The position numbers and the translations under genes are program-made. Positions 25,527 through 34,084 of a stretch of DNA of 64,000 nt are shown here, piece by piece. The DNA comes from an uncultured Sphaerochaeta sp. GTDB taxonomy: Bacteria; Spirochaetota; Spirochaetia; Sphaerochaetales; Sphaerochaetaceae. How positions within the stretch are numbered: the first letter of the stretch is position 1; every line of letters begins with the position of its first letter. The notes beneath the pieces were generated by a model. The model made no database searches. It was not told where the DNA came from and saw nothing but the letters and a program-made list of their open reading frames with translations. The DNA is taken from the NCBI RefSeq assembly GCF_963677315.1, contig NZ_OY781939.1, positions 1,116,001 to 1,180,000 of the forward strand, in the 5' to 3' direction.

Positions 25527-26492
25527 ATGGGCAGGAATAAAATAACGATCGAAGACATTGCCCGTGAAGCTAATGTAGGAATCGGCACTGTTTCACGTGT
25601 TCTCAACAACAGCTCCCATGTTGCAGAAGATACCCGTAAGCGGGTTCTAGATGTGGTAAAGGCTCGACAATACTCCCCAAGTGGCGCTGCAAGCCGACTT
25701 GCGCGTAATGACGCCATTGAGTCAACGGTGGGATTGCTCCTGCCAGATATTGGAAACCACTACTTCTTTGAAATATTTGAGACCATCTACAGAAAATTCC
25801 GTGGATTGGGTGTAGACCTCCTCATATTCAACTATGAGAAGCATAACCCACAATTTATCCAGAAAGTACTGGGAGCCCAACTCTCCGCCCTACTCATCTT
25901 TGCTTTCCAGCTCGACGAAACAGAGAGGGAACTGCTGAGAAGACGAAATGTACCCTACCTGTATATCGACTACTCTCGTGATGACGAGCACTGTATGTAC
26001 ACAGACAATGAACAGGGAGGGCGTCTTGCCGCCCGGTATCTTCTCTCAAAAGGGGTGAAACACCCTGGATATATCGCGATGGACCCCCCAGGGCAGACTG
26101 ACACAGACCGACATACAGGATTTATCAGTGAACTCGCTCTCTATGGTTATAAGGAGTGTGCGCTGTACAACTCTGAGATATCAGAGGAGATGGGCTACCA
26201 GATCGGCATGCAAATCATCGATGAACAAACCTGTGACGGAGTCTTCTGCTACTGTGACGACATAGCCGTGGGAGTATATAGGGCTATGAGGGAGAGGGGA
26301 AGCTCCATTCGCATCATAGGATTCGATGGCGTTCGTGCTACCGAGCACCTAGGTATCTCGACGGTTAGCCAAGAACCTGGAGCCATTGGTACACAAGCCG
26401 CCTCCTTCATCGTAAACCTCATGGAGGCTCACCAGGAGCGACCACCCATACATCATCGAATCATTCCTGTCCTCGTTGACCGCAACAGCTAA
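25527..26492 (+). CDS. LacI-family regulator of the alpha-glucoside locus
   Basis: A 321-residue LacI-type protein: helix-turn-helix TIEDIAREANVGIGTVSRVLNNSSHV (residues 6-31), hinge region GAASRLARN, then a sugar-binding-like domain. It converges with the GH65-mutase gene; their stop codons touch without a spare base. A near-perfect LacI-consensus operator stands in front of the divergent transport operon at 32934-32947. Control of that operon is inferred from position only. A small inverted repeat (TAGAGC/GCTCTA) lies just before the start. Confidence 0.9.
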   Translation: MGRNKITIEDIAREANVGIGTVSRVLNNSSHVAEDTRKRVLDVVKARQYSPSGAASRLARNDAIESTVGLLLPDIGNHYFFEIFETIYRKFRGLGVDLLIFNYEKHNPQFIQKVLGAQLSALLIFAFQLDETERELLRRRNVPYLYIDYSRDDEHCMYTDNEQGGRLAARYLLSKGVKHPGYIAMDPPGQTDTDRHTGFISELALYGYKECALYNSEISEEMGYQIGMQIIDEQTCDGVFCYCDDIAVGVYRAMRERGSSIRIIGFDGVRATEHLGISTVSQEPGAIGTQAASFIVNLMEAHQERPPIHHRIIPVLVDRNS

Positions 26493-29435
26493 TTACCAGA
26501 GCAACATTTCCAGGGTCAGATCAGCAGTTGTTAGTACGTGTGCATCACAGAGCTCAGGATCGACAGCACTGCCAACCCCAACAGCCTTCATCAATGCTTC
26601 CTTGATGGCAGTAATGCCTGCTGGAGCATCCTCTACACCAGTACACTCCTCTGGATACAAACCCAGCATATCAGCAGCGCGTGCAAATACCTCTGGATTG
26701 GGTTTTCCCAGTACCACCTCACCAGCTGGAACTACTGCATCAAACGAATCTGAAAGTCCCAACCTATCAAGTATGAACGGAGCATTCCGGCTTGCCGATG
26801 CGATGGCGGTATAGATTTTTCGTTGCTTCAGTTGTTCCAGCAATGCAGGAATACCGGGAAGGATATCCTCTGGAGTCAACTCCTCCAGCGATTCACGATA
26901 CCAGGTATTTTTCTGATCAGTATATTTTTGCATCTCCTCCTCAGGTACAGTCACTCTGTTGTGGTCAAGGATCACCTGTAGAGATTGTCTTCTGGAAATT
27001 CCACGCAGCTTTTGGTTTATCTCCTCATCAAATGCCCATTGGTGGGCATCAGAAAGACGTTTCCATGCCCGATAATGATACCCATCGGTGGAGGTTATTA
27101 CCCCATCAAGATCAAAGATGACAGCCTTGCATGCGGCTCGCGTGGGACGCTGTACAGCTTCTTTGCCAACAATGAGTACATCAGAGCGATGATGCACGGT
27201 AAGATTGCCACCCTTGGCTTCATAGGTGGTAATCTCAGGTTCAATCGTAACGGTAAGCACAACTCCCCTGAAAGTCAGATGGAATTTCAGTCGCTGCAGT
27301 TCCTCCGGAAGCTGAGGTCTGAATGAGGGAACTCCGTTTTTCATACGGAATCCTCCCAACCCATACACCATAGCCATCCATGAACCGGCCATCGCCGCAG
27401 TATGCAAACCATCCTTGGTATTGTGGTGCAGATCTTCAATATCCATGAGAGCTGTCTGGCGGATATAGGAACTACCAAGATCCAAGAATCCACAATCGTA
27501 TGCAACAATTCCCTGAATACATGCAGAAAGGGAACTGTCCCCAGTGGTCAGGGGTTCATAGAACGCGAAGTTTCTCTTTCTCTGGTACCAGGGGAAGCGA
27601 TGATACTGCAGAAGCATACCAAGCACTGTATCGGCTTGCTTGATGACCTGGTGTCGGTAGATTACCAACGGATGGTAGTGGAGAAGCATGGGATGGCGTA
27701 TCTCTCCTCGCTTTTGGGTATCCCACGGTTCCTTGTTGAGGAAATAGTCATCCTGCATATGTATACCCCGTTTCCTATCATAGGGGATATACATCTGCTC
27801 TGCTGCACGGGCGAAGAGACCCAGCTCTTCATCATGTATGGAAAGTTCTTCAACCAGATGGCTCCATAGCTTAGGATTCTCGTTTTGCAGACGGGAAGCA
27901 AGCTTGGACACCCCCTCCAAGTGATGTTGGACCATGACATTGGTATAGCAATTGTTATCGGAGAGCGCTGAGTACTCATCCGGACCGGTTACCTCATTGA
28001 TACAGAACTTACCACCCTTTTCTGGATTGAAAAAACCAAGATCGAAAAACAGACGAGCAGTCTCTATCAGCAACTCAGCAGCACCCTCTTCCAGAATGGT
28101 ATCATCACCTGTCACCTCCAGGTATTGAAAGATTGCATAGGCAATATCTGCATTGATATGGTACTGAGCCGTTCCGGCAGGAAAGTATGCAGAAGCTTCC
28201 AATCCATTGATGGTTCTCCAAGGGTAGAGCGCCCCCCTCTGGTTCATCTCCCTGGCTCTCGCGCGAGCCCGGTCGAGTGTTGATATCCTGTATTTGATCA
28301 AGGCTCGTGCGGTATCAGGAAGGGTATGGTTGAAGAGTGCCATTCCATAAATTTCAGTGTCCCAGAAATAATGGCCTTCATACCCACTTCCAGTCAGTCC
28401 TTTGGCGGCTAGAGCGGACTTACCGTCTCTACCGGTACTCTGCTGGAGCTGGAAGAAGTTGAACCTGAGGGCCTGTTGAAGTTTTTCTTCCCCGGTAATC
28501 TCAATATCGGCATGGGCCCAGAAGGACTCATACCAAGATCGTTGTACCTCTACCAAGGTTTGCCAACTGGCGTTCGCCACCTCCTCTCGATACTGCTGGG
28601 CCAACTCAAGCGGAAGGGTCTCACCAGGACGTCCAGAGGTATGATAGTAGAAATACTTCGTGAGACTAAGATCTGTCCCACTCCATGTGAAGGCCAGTGC
28701 CGGGAGATGCCCCTCCTCCAGGTCACCTCGCTCAACCTGAAGCGGTTCTGAACTCTCATGCACAGCACCACAGGAAAGATCAAGGGCACTTTCCAAAGTC
28801 TTGAATGCAGCCTGGAATCCTGGGCGTACCTCCTCACCTTCACCATAATACCCACAATCTTCACAAACCAGGGAGGATGTGGAGAATGTATTGCCCATAC
28901 GGGGATCAAGCTCAGTATTTGCACGCTGAAGAGGCATCCCTATAGTAGAGTACAGGTTGGCATGAACCTCATCAGTACAGTGAATGCGAACCCGCAGGGC
29001 TCCCATATGGTACTGTTGCATGCTGAGCAGGGTCTCCCAGGTAATATGCACCAGCTTACCTTCATCGGTAAGCCACTGCATATGCTGTTCAAGGATTCCT
29101 GTACGGAAATCAAGTCGCCTACGGTAGAACTGCACCCGGTTATCAGCCACATTGACCTGAATACCGTCGATGGTAATCACCAGATACCGGCAGTCGGGAA
29201 GATCAAGCATACTCTGGTTGATGCGTGCGAACCCATAGGCATCCTCTCCGTAGATAATCGGAGATATCTCGTAGAATCCATTAATGAAACATCCACTGTG
29301 GTGTGCAGGTTCCCGTTCACAGGGAAACCCACGGTAGCCGATATATCCGTTTCCAATTGAGAATAGGCTCTCACCCTGGGCGATGTGCTCTCCATCAAAC
29401 CCGGTTTCTTCGAGACTCCAAGTATCCAAAGCCAT
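26493..29435 (-). CDS. GH65 disaccharide phosphorylase fused to beta-phosphoglucomutase
   Basis: A 980-residue cytoplasmic fusion. Residues 1-755 are a glycoside hydrolase family 65 phosphorylase (maltose, trehalose, kojibiose or nigerose type): GHYFWDTEIYG, the general acid Glu in TGPDEYSALSDNNCYTN (about 485), and the phosphate-binding KQADTVLGM. Residues 765-980 are a HAD-type beta-phosphoglucomutase with DLDGVITSTDGYHYRAW (about 770), the cap, and KPNPEVF and GVEDAPAGI. The pair would split a disaccharide with phosphate to glucose and beta-glucose 1-phosphate and pass the latter to glucose 6-phosphate. It is the last gene of the agl-like operon. Confidence 0.92.
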   Translation of the reverse strand: MALDTWSLEETGFDGEHIAQGESLFSIGNGYIGYRGFPCEREPAHHSGCFINGFYEISPIIYGEDAYGFARINQSMLDLPDCRYLVITIDGIQVNVADNRVQFYRRRLDFRTGILEQHMQWLTDEGKLVHITWETLLSMQQYHMGALRVRIHCTDEVHANLYSTIGMPLQRANTELDPRMGNTFSTSSLVCEDCGYYGEGEEVRPGFQAAFKTLESALDLSCGAVHESSEPLQVERGDLEEGHLPALAFTWSGTDLSLTKYFYYHTSGRPGETLPLELAQQYREEVANASWQTLVEVQRSWYESFWAHADIEITGEEKLQQALRFNFFQLQQSTGRDGKSALAAKGLTGSGYEGHYFWDTEIYGMALFNHTLPDTARALIKYRISTLDRARARAREMNQRGALYPWRTINGLEASAYFPAGTAQYHINADIAYAIFQYLEVTGDDTILEEGAAELLIETARLFFDLGFFNPEKGGKFCINEVTGPDEYSALSDNNCYTNVMVQHHLEGVSKLASRLQNENPKLWSHLVEELSIHDEELGLFARAAEQMYIPYDRKRGIHMQDDYFLNKEPWDTQKRGEIRHPMLLHYHPLVIYRHQVIKQADTVLGMLLQYHRFPWYQRKRNFAFYEPLTTGDSSLSACIQGIVAYDCGFLDLGSSYIRQTALMDIEDLHHNTKDGLHTAAMAGSWMAMVYGLGGFRMKNGVPSFRPQLPEELQRLKFHLTFRGVVLTVTIEPEITTYEAKGGNLTVHHRSDVLIVGKEAVQRPTRAACKAVIFDLDGVITSTDGYHYRAWKRLSDAHQWAFDEEINQKLRGISRRQSLQVILDHNRVTVPEEEMQKYTDQKNTWYRESLEELTPEDILPGIPALLEQLKQRKIYTAIASASRNAPFILDRLGLSDSFDAVVPAGEVVLGKPNPEVFARAADMLGLYPEECTGVEDAPAGITAIKEALMKAVGVGSAVDPELCDAHVLTTADLTLEMLLW

Positions 29436-29438
29436 GTA

Positions 29439-30347
29439 TTACCCCTTGACTGATCCTGCCATAAGTCCCTGTACAAAGTAACGTTGCAGGAAGAAAAATA
29501 CGAGAATAGGGACAATCATGACAATGAAGGCCCCTGCAGTTAGCAAATGCCAGTCCTGTCCACGTGATCCCACCATATTCGCCAGACGCTGGGTCAATAC
29601 AGCTACATCACTGGTACCACCGAGGAAGACCAATGCTACCAGCAGGTCATTCCAAACCCAAAGAAACTGGAAAATACCCAACGATGCAATAGCAGGAACA
29701 GAGAGAGGAAGCACCAGCCGTACGAAGATCACCATTGGCCTTGCTCCATCAAGGAATGCTGATTCAAACACATCCCGAGGGATGGTGGAAACATAGTTAT
29801 AGAGCAGGTAGATTCCAAGCGGCAGACCGAAGCCTGTATGGGCAAGCCATATCCCCAAATAGGAGCCAGTGAGTCCAATCTTCATGTAATCACGAAGGAT
29901 AGGAATCAAGGATATCTGCAAAGGAACCACCAACAGCGCAACCACAATGGTAAAGAATAGTTTCCTACCGGGAAATACCATCCAGGCAAACCCAAAGGCA
30001 GCTGCAGTTGCAATAAGAATCGGAATGATCACCGATGGAATGGTGACGGTAAAACTATTGATGAAGGCTTGGGAGAGGTTGTCCCCACTTGCGCGAAGAA
30101 CATTCCCTTCCGCGTCAGTAAATGTGGCTTGTCTACCTCCCAAAACACGTCGATAGTTGTTCAAGGTGAAATCTCCGTCACCTTTAAAAATTGTCCACCA
30201 TCCGGTATTCAACACATCATCCTGCGGTCTCAGTGATGAGATAAGTAGGCCTATGATCGGGATACTCCAGATGATGACCAGTACAATCAGAATGATATTG
30301 ACCACCATGGTCCACTTGTTTTGTCTTTTTCTTGCAAGGGAAATCAT
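29439..30347 (-). CDS. alpha-glucoside-type CUT1 ABC permease (AglG-like)
   Basis: A 302-residue six-segment permease of the MalG type. The large loop after the first segment contains GDGDFTLNNYRRVLGGRQ, typical of AglG proteins of alpha-glucoside importers, and the EAA loop VFESAFLDGARPMVIFVRLVLPLS is intact. ATG at 30347 is chosen because it follows the upstream stop by one base and has GGGAGGG ahead of it. The open frame continues upstream inside aglF. The gene is three bases from the GH65 fusion, supporting one operon. Confidence 0.88.
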   Translation of the reverse strand: MISLARKRQNKWTMVVNIILIVLVIIWSIPIIGLLISSLRPQDDVLNTGWWTIFKGDGDFTLNNYRRVLGGRQATFTDAEGNVLRASGDNLSQAFINSFTVTIPSVIIPILIATAAAFGFAWMVFPGRKLFFTIVVALLVVPLQISLIPILRDYMKIGLTGSYLGIWLAHTGFGLPLGIYLLYNYVSTIPRDVFESAFLDGARPMVIFVRLVLPLSVPAIASLGIFQFLWVWNDLLVALVFLGGTSDVAVLTQRLANMVGSRGQDWHLLTAGAFIVMIVPILVFFFLQRYFVQGLMAGSVKG

Positions 30348-30348
30348 A

Positions 30349-31449
30349 TCAGAAGCCCTCCCTTTTACTGAACTGATGCAGGTTGTACCACATGACAGGA
30401 ATGACGGCCAGAACCAGAACAATGGCGATAGCAGAGCCTCGTCCATAGTGGTAGAAACGGAACATCTGCTTGTACTGCATGCTTGCAATAACCTCGGTCC
30501 CATAGTTACCGTTGGTCATGGTAAATACAATATCGAATATCTTCAACGTAATAATGATAATCGTTGTTGATACTGTGATAAGGGTGGGAGCAATGAAGGG
30601 TATGATAATACTCCGGATAATCCTGAACTCCCCTGCCCCATCTATACGACCTGCCTCAATAATCGTGGAAGGAACACCCTTGAGTGCAGAGCTGATGATA
30701 ACCATGGCATAGCCGGTTTGCAGCCATACCAGGATGGCGATCAGGAAGATATTGTTCCAGACCGGCATGGTAAACCAGGCTTGTGGTTCACCTCCGAAAA
30801 AGGTAACAATCGCATTGAGCAAACCTATCTGGTCCTCTCCTGCGGGTTTGTACGAATAAATGAATCTCCAGATAACACCTGCACCTACGAAGGAGATTGC
30901 CATTGGCATGAAAATGATGCTCTTGAAGACCTTCTCCATTTTCACTCGATCAGCGAGTAGTGCGATAATAAGACCGAAGCCGACAGCACCGCCGGTTCCG
31001 ATGATCAACCATAGGAGATTGTTCATGAATGATTCACGCATCTTGGAATCGGTGAAAGCGAACACATAGTTCGCGAGTCCTACGAAATTCTTCGACTGTG
31101 CATCAAAGAAACTCAGGTAGAGTGATCTCACGGTAGGGATAAAAAGATACCAAGCGAGGATGAGCAATGCTGGTCCTACAAATATGATCGGTTGCAGCTT
31201 CTTGGCTGTCGTAACACTGGTTCTATTGATAACCCAATCAGCAACCCAGAACAGAAGAGCAATCCCACCAACACCCCACACAATAGCGATGATTGCAATT
31301 ATTCCTTGTGGAGCATTGCTATCCCGTAAGAAGATGAAACCAACCCACAATACAAAGAACACCCCAACAAGCACAAGAACAGAAAATGCTATACGACCAA
31401 GTTTTGCGAGGGGTGATGTAGGTTTCCCTTGTCTTTCAATTGTTGTCAT
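30349..31449 (-). CDS. alpha-glucoside-type CUT1 ABC permease (AglF-like)
   Basis: A 366-residue permease. Eight hydrophobic segments are visible, two more than usual, with two N-terminal segments before the core (LGRIAFSVLVLVGVFFVLWV and IIAIIAIVWGVGGIALLFWV); AglF-type subunits share this extra pair. The EAA loop TIIEAGRIDGAGEFRIIRSIIIPFIAPT is present. ATG at 31449 has AAGGGGAA upstream. It lies between the binding-protein and AglG genes. Confidence 0.87.
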   Translation of the reverse strand: MTTIERQGKPTSPLAKLGRIAFSVLVLVGVFFVLWVGFIFLRDSNAPQGIIAIIAIVWGVGGIALLFWVADWVINRTSVTTAKKLQPIIFVGPALLILAWYLFIPTVRSLYLSFFDAQSKNFVGLANYVFAFTDSKMRESFMNNLLWLIIGTGGAVGFGLIIALLADRVKMEKVFKSIIFMPMAISFVGAGVIWRFIYSYKPAGEDQIGLLNAIVTFFGGEPQAWFTMPVWNNIFLIAILVWLQTGYAMVIISSALKGVPSTIIEAGRIDGAGEFRIIRSIIIPFIAPTLITVSTTIIIITLKIFDIVFTMTNGNYGTEVIASMQYKQMFRFYHYGRGSAIAIVLVLAVIPVMWYNLHQFSKREGF

Positions 31450-31528
31450 GTACGTTCCCCTTTGAGAGTACGATACAAGAGCACCGGCAGGAAGTGCTAC
31501 TTCTCTGCCGGCGCAACACATCGTCTAC

Positions 31529-32803
31529 TTATTCCGGCCAGGATTTCTGAACATCGTTCAACATGGCATCAAGGCTCTTGCCGTTGACCCAGTCAACAAT
31601 ACCAGTCCAGAAAGTACCTGCACCAACTTGGCCCGGCATCAGATCGGAAGCATCAAATCTGAAGACCTTGGCATTCACCAGGGATTCAGCAAGTGAGCGT
31701 TCAATCTCGTTCGGGTAGGCATCCAGATCCTGGTTCAAATAGGGGAAGAGAGCTCCGCCTCTCTTTGCCCAAATCTCACCAGACTCCCAAGTTGCCAGGA
31801 ATTCCATGAACTCACGAACTTCAGGGCGGTCATTGAAAACAACAAACTGGTCACCACCACCAAGGATAGGAATTCCAAACTCATCATTGATACCAGGAAG
31901 TGGGAATACTCCTACTTCTTCCTCAAGATTTGCCTGAATGTCATCCTGGAGGAACGAGGTGACAAAGTTACCCTGTCGATGCATCCAAGAGCGTGGAGGA
32001 TTCTCAAACATGGTCCGTGGGGAATCAGTATAACTCTGGGTAAGCATGGTATTGGTTCCACCATAGACATATTTTGGATTCAACCAGATATCGCCAATTA
32101 CTTCAAAGGCTTCTCGAACCTCAGGTGCATTGAATGCGATCTCATGGTTTACCCATTTGTCATACACTTCAGGGCCAGCGGTTCTGAGCATGACATCTTC
32201 CACCCAGTCGGTACCAACCCAACCTGTTGCTCCACCGGCTTCAATACCGATTGACCAAGGGGTATGACCATTGGCGACCATTTTGTCCATCAGGGCGATC
32301 AATTCATCCCATGTGGTAGGAACTTCATAGCCTTCCCTTGCCCAAGCTTTCTTGGGATACCACACAAAACTCTTTGCATTTACACGGTGGAATACGCCAT
32401 AAGGGGTGCCATCATAGGAACCCAGGTCCTTCCAAACCGGTGCATAGTTTGCATCGACTGTTTCCAGCAGGGAGTCCCACATTGGAACCAGATATCCCTG
32501 GGAAGCAAAGTTATACATGAGACCAGGCTGGGGAAGTGCTGCGATATCTGGGGGATTACCACCCTCAACACGTACACTGATCAGCGTCTCAAAGTCCTTC
32601 GACCCTTCGTAGATTACATCGATTCCTGTCCGTTCCTCGAATGGCACGATTGCCTCTTCAAAACGTCTCAGTTCTTCATCTACGAAAGCTCCAAACACCT
32701 GTACGACCTTCTTGTCGTCTTCTTTGGTGTCAGCTTGTCCAGCAGCAAATGCTGATGGTAGAACCACCAATGCAATGAGTAACACTACTACTGCTTTCTT
32801 CAT
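31529..32803 (-). CDS. alpha-glucoside-type ABC substrate-binding protein (AglE-like)
   Basis: A 424-residue exported protein. The signal peptide (residues 1-20, ending SAFA) is followed by AGQADTKEDD without a lipobox cysteine. The mature part starts VQVFGAFVDEELRRFEEAIVPFEERTGIDV and later has PRSWMHRQGNF and GGGDQFVVFNDRPEV, which match binding proteins of alpha-glucoside (AglE) importers. ATG at 32803 has AAGGAGAGGAG upstream. First gene of a four-gene operon that ends with the GH65 fusion; a disaccharide such as trehalose, maltose or kojibiose is the likely ligand. Confidence 0.87.
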   Translation of the reverse strand: MKKAVVVLLIALVVLPSAFAAGQADTKEDDKKVVQVFGAFVDEELRRFEEAIVPFEERTGIDVIYEGSKDFETLISVRVEGGNPPDIAALPQPGLMYNFASQGYLVPMWDSLLETVDANYAPVWKDLGSYDGTPYGVFHRVNAKSFVWYPKKAWAREGYEVPTTWDELIALMDKMVANGHTPWSIGIEAGGATGWVGTDWVEDVMLRTAGPEVYDKWVNHEIAFNAPEVREAFEVIGDIWLNPKYVYGGTNTMLTQSYTDSPRTMFENPPRSWMHRQGNFVTSFLQDDIQANLEEEVGVFPLPGINDEFGIPILGGGDQFVVFNDRPEVREFMEFLATWESGEIWAKRGGALFPYLNQDLDAYPNEIERSLAESLVNAKVFRFDASDLMPGQVGAGTFWTGIVDWVNGKSLDAMLNDVQKSWPE

Positions 32804-32849
32804 TCTCCTCTCCTTTTGCTTGGTTTTCCCAAGCGGTATGATTACATAT

Positions 32850-32862
32850 TGCGTTAAACGCA
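32850..32862. promoter_or_regulatory. inverted repeat upstream of the agl-like operon
   Basis: TGCGTTAAACGCA has perfect six-base arms around one base. The same arm, TGCGTT/AACGCA, occurs in front of chvE at 1435-1452 with a different gap. Candidate repressor or catabolite-control site, 47 bases ahead of the binding-protein start. Confidence 0.5.
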
Positions 32863-32933
32863 TCACACACTTCACAACGATATGAGAGAGCAGAACACTG
32901 GGGAAACAAGACACTTCATACCGTGGAAGCGTT

Positions 32934-32947
32934 TCCATACATATATT
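32934..32947. promoter_or_regulatory. LacI-consensus operator upstream of the agl-like operon
   Basis: TGGAAGCGTTTCCA is palindromic except at one pair and has the central CG and the TG-x-AA-x-CG-x-TT-x-CA pattern of LacI/GalR operators. It stands 131 bases before the binding-protein start, in the 295-base region between this operon and the toroid-protein gene. Confidence 0.6.
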
Positions 32948-33098
32948 GTTTCACACCTTTTCATATCTGTCAAATGAAAAGTTACATAGAGAACAAAATA
33001 TCCAACACACTGTTATATAACCATATAGATAAAAACCCTTTGCATAGTGCAATGAGAACAGTACACTACATATAGCCAGCACTCCTCTTGGAGGGTCC

Positions 33099-33995
33099 AT
33101 GCAAGATACAGTGATCAAGTGGTTACTTGATGGAGATGTTTCCATTCAATACCTCACCCATACTACACTCCTCGCCAGTGAAGCCTTAGTGGTCGAATCG
33201 CTCCAGAAAAGGATTGAGAGAGAAGGATACGGAAAAAAACTCCTCTCTTGCCAGACTGAAACAGGGCATTGGGGCCTCTGGTTCTATCAACCAAAATGGA
33301 CCAGCACTCATTATACGCTCTATGCATTGAGACAGCTCGGGATTCACCCAGAGGTAGAAGCCTGCAGGCAGATGGTAAAGAGAACGTTTGATGAGTGTAT
33401 GCTCTCTTGTGGTGGTATGAACATGGCGAAGAGTACAATGCCAAGTGATATTGCCATCGATGGCATGTTCTTGGACTATGCAGCCTACTTCTGCCGGGAA
33501 GAGGAGCGAATTGAAACCCTTGTTGCATACCTTCTTACCCAGAGAAAACCCCAGGGTGGCTATAGCTGGAACTATGATTCTCCCATAGGAGACCCTCACA
33601 CAACCATCTGTGTGATCGAGGGCTTTCTCTCATATCTTGAACAGGGAATACAAAACTATACCCAGTTCGTTCAGCAGGCTGTGCAAGAAGCCATAGAGTT
33701 TATCCTTGCTCATGACCTGTTTTGGGATGATGATAAACGCTATCAAAAACTCACCTATCCTCACTACTACCACTATGACATACTTCGCTTCCTTGTAGCT
33801 GCCTCACGCTTCAACTACCCCTGCGATAAACATATACGCAATGCTCTTCATTGGTTGAAAAACAAAGAAAAGGATGGATTCTGGGACCTGGAATATATAC
33901 ACCCGGGTGCAGTCCATTTGGTGTATGAACAGAAACGTGAAAAAAGCCGATTCATTACCTATAAAGCACTCACTGTCCTGAAAACATATGGGTAG
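33099..33995 (+). CDS. alpha/alpha-toroid (prenyltransferase-like) protein of unknown function
   Basis: A 298-residue soluble protein built of repeated helix pairs with turns such as ETGHWGLWFYQPKWTSTHYTLYAL, RKPQGGYSWNYDSPIGDPHTTICVIEGFLSYL and EKDGFWDLEYIHPG. The QxxG-type W turns and the spacing fit the alpha/alpha toroid of terpenoid cyclases and prenyltransferases, but no cyclase DxDD motif is visible, so it is probably not a terpene cyclase. The start follows TTGGAGGG. Function unknown. Confidence 0.65.
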   Translation: MQDTVIKWLLDGDVSIQYLTHTTLLASEALVVESLQKRIEREGYGKKLLSCQTETGHWGLWFYQPKWTSTHYTLYALRQLGIHPEVEACRQMVKRTFDECMLSCGGMNMAKSTMPSDIAIDGMFLDYAAYFCREEERIETLVAYLLTQRKPQGGYSWNYDSPIGDPHTTICVIEGFLSYLEQGIQNYTQFVQQAVQEAIEFILAHDLFWDDDKRYQKLTYPHYYHYDILRFLVAASRFNYPCDKHIRNALHWLKNKEKDGFWDLEYIHPGAVHLVYEQKREKSRFITYKALTVLKTYG

Positions 33996-34084
33996 GTTTG
34001 CATTGGTTCCCTATTTCAGTATTGCTTTGCCTGCATTTTGCTCCCATGCTATACTTTCGCCATCCACAATGAAGGGGGAAGCAA

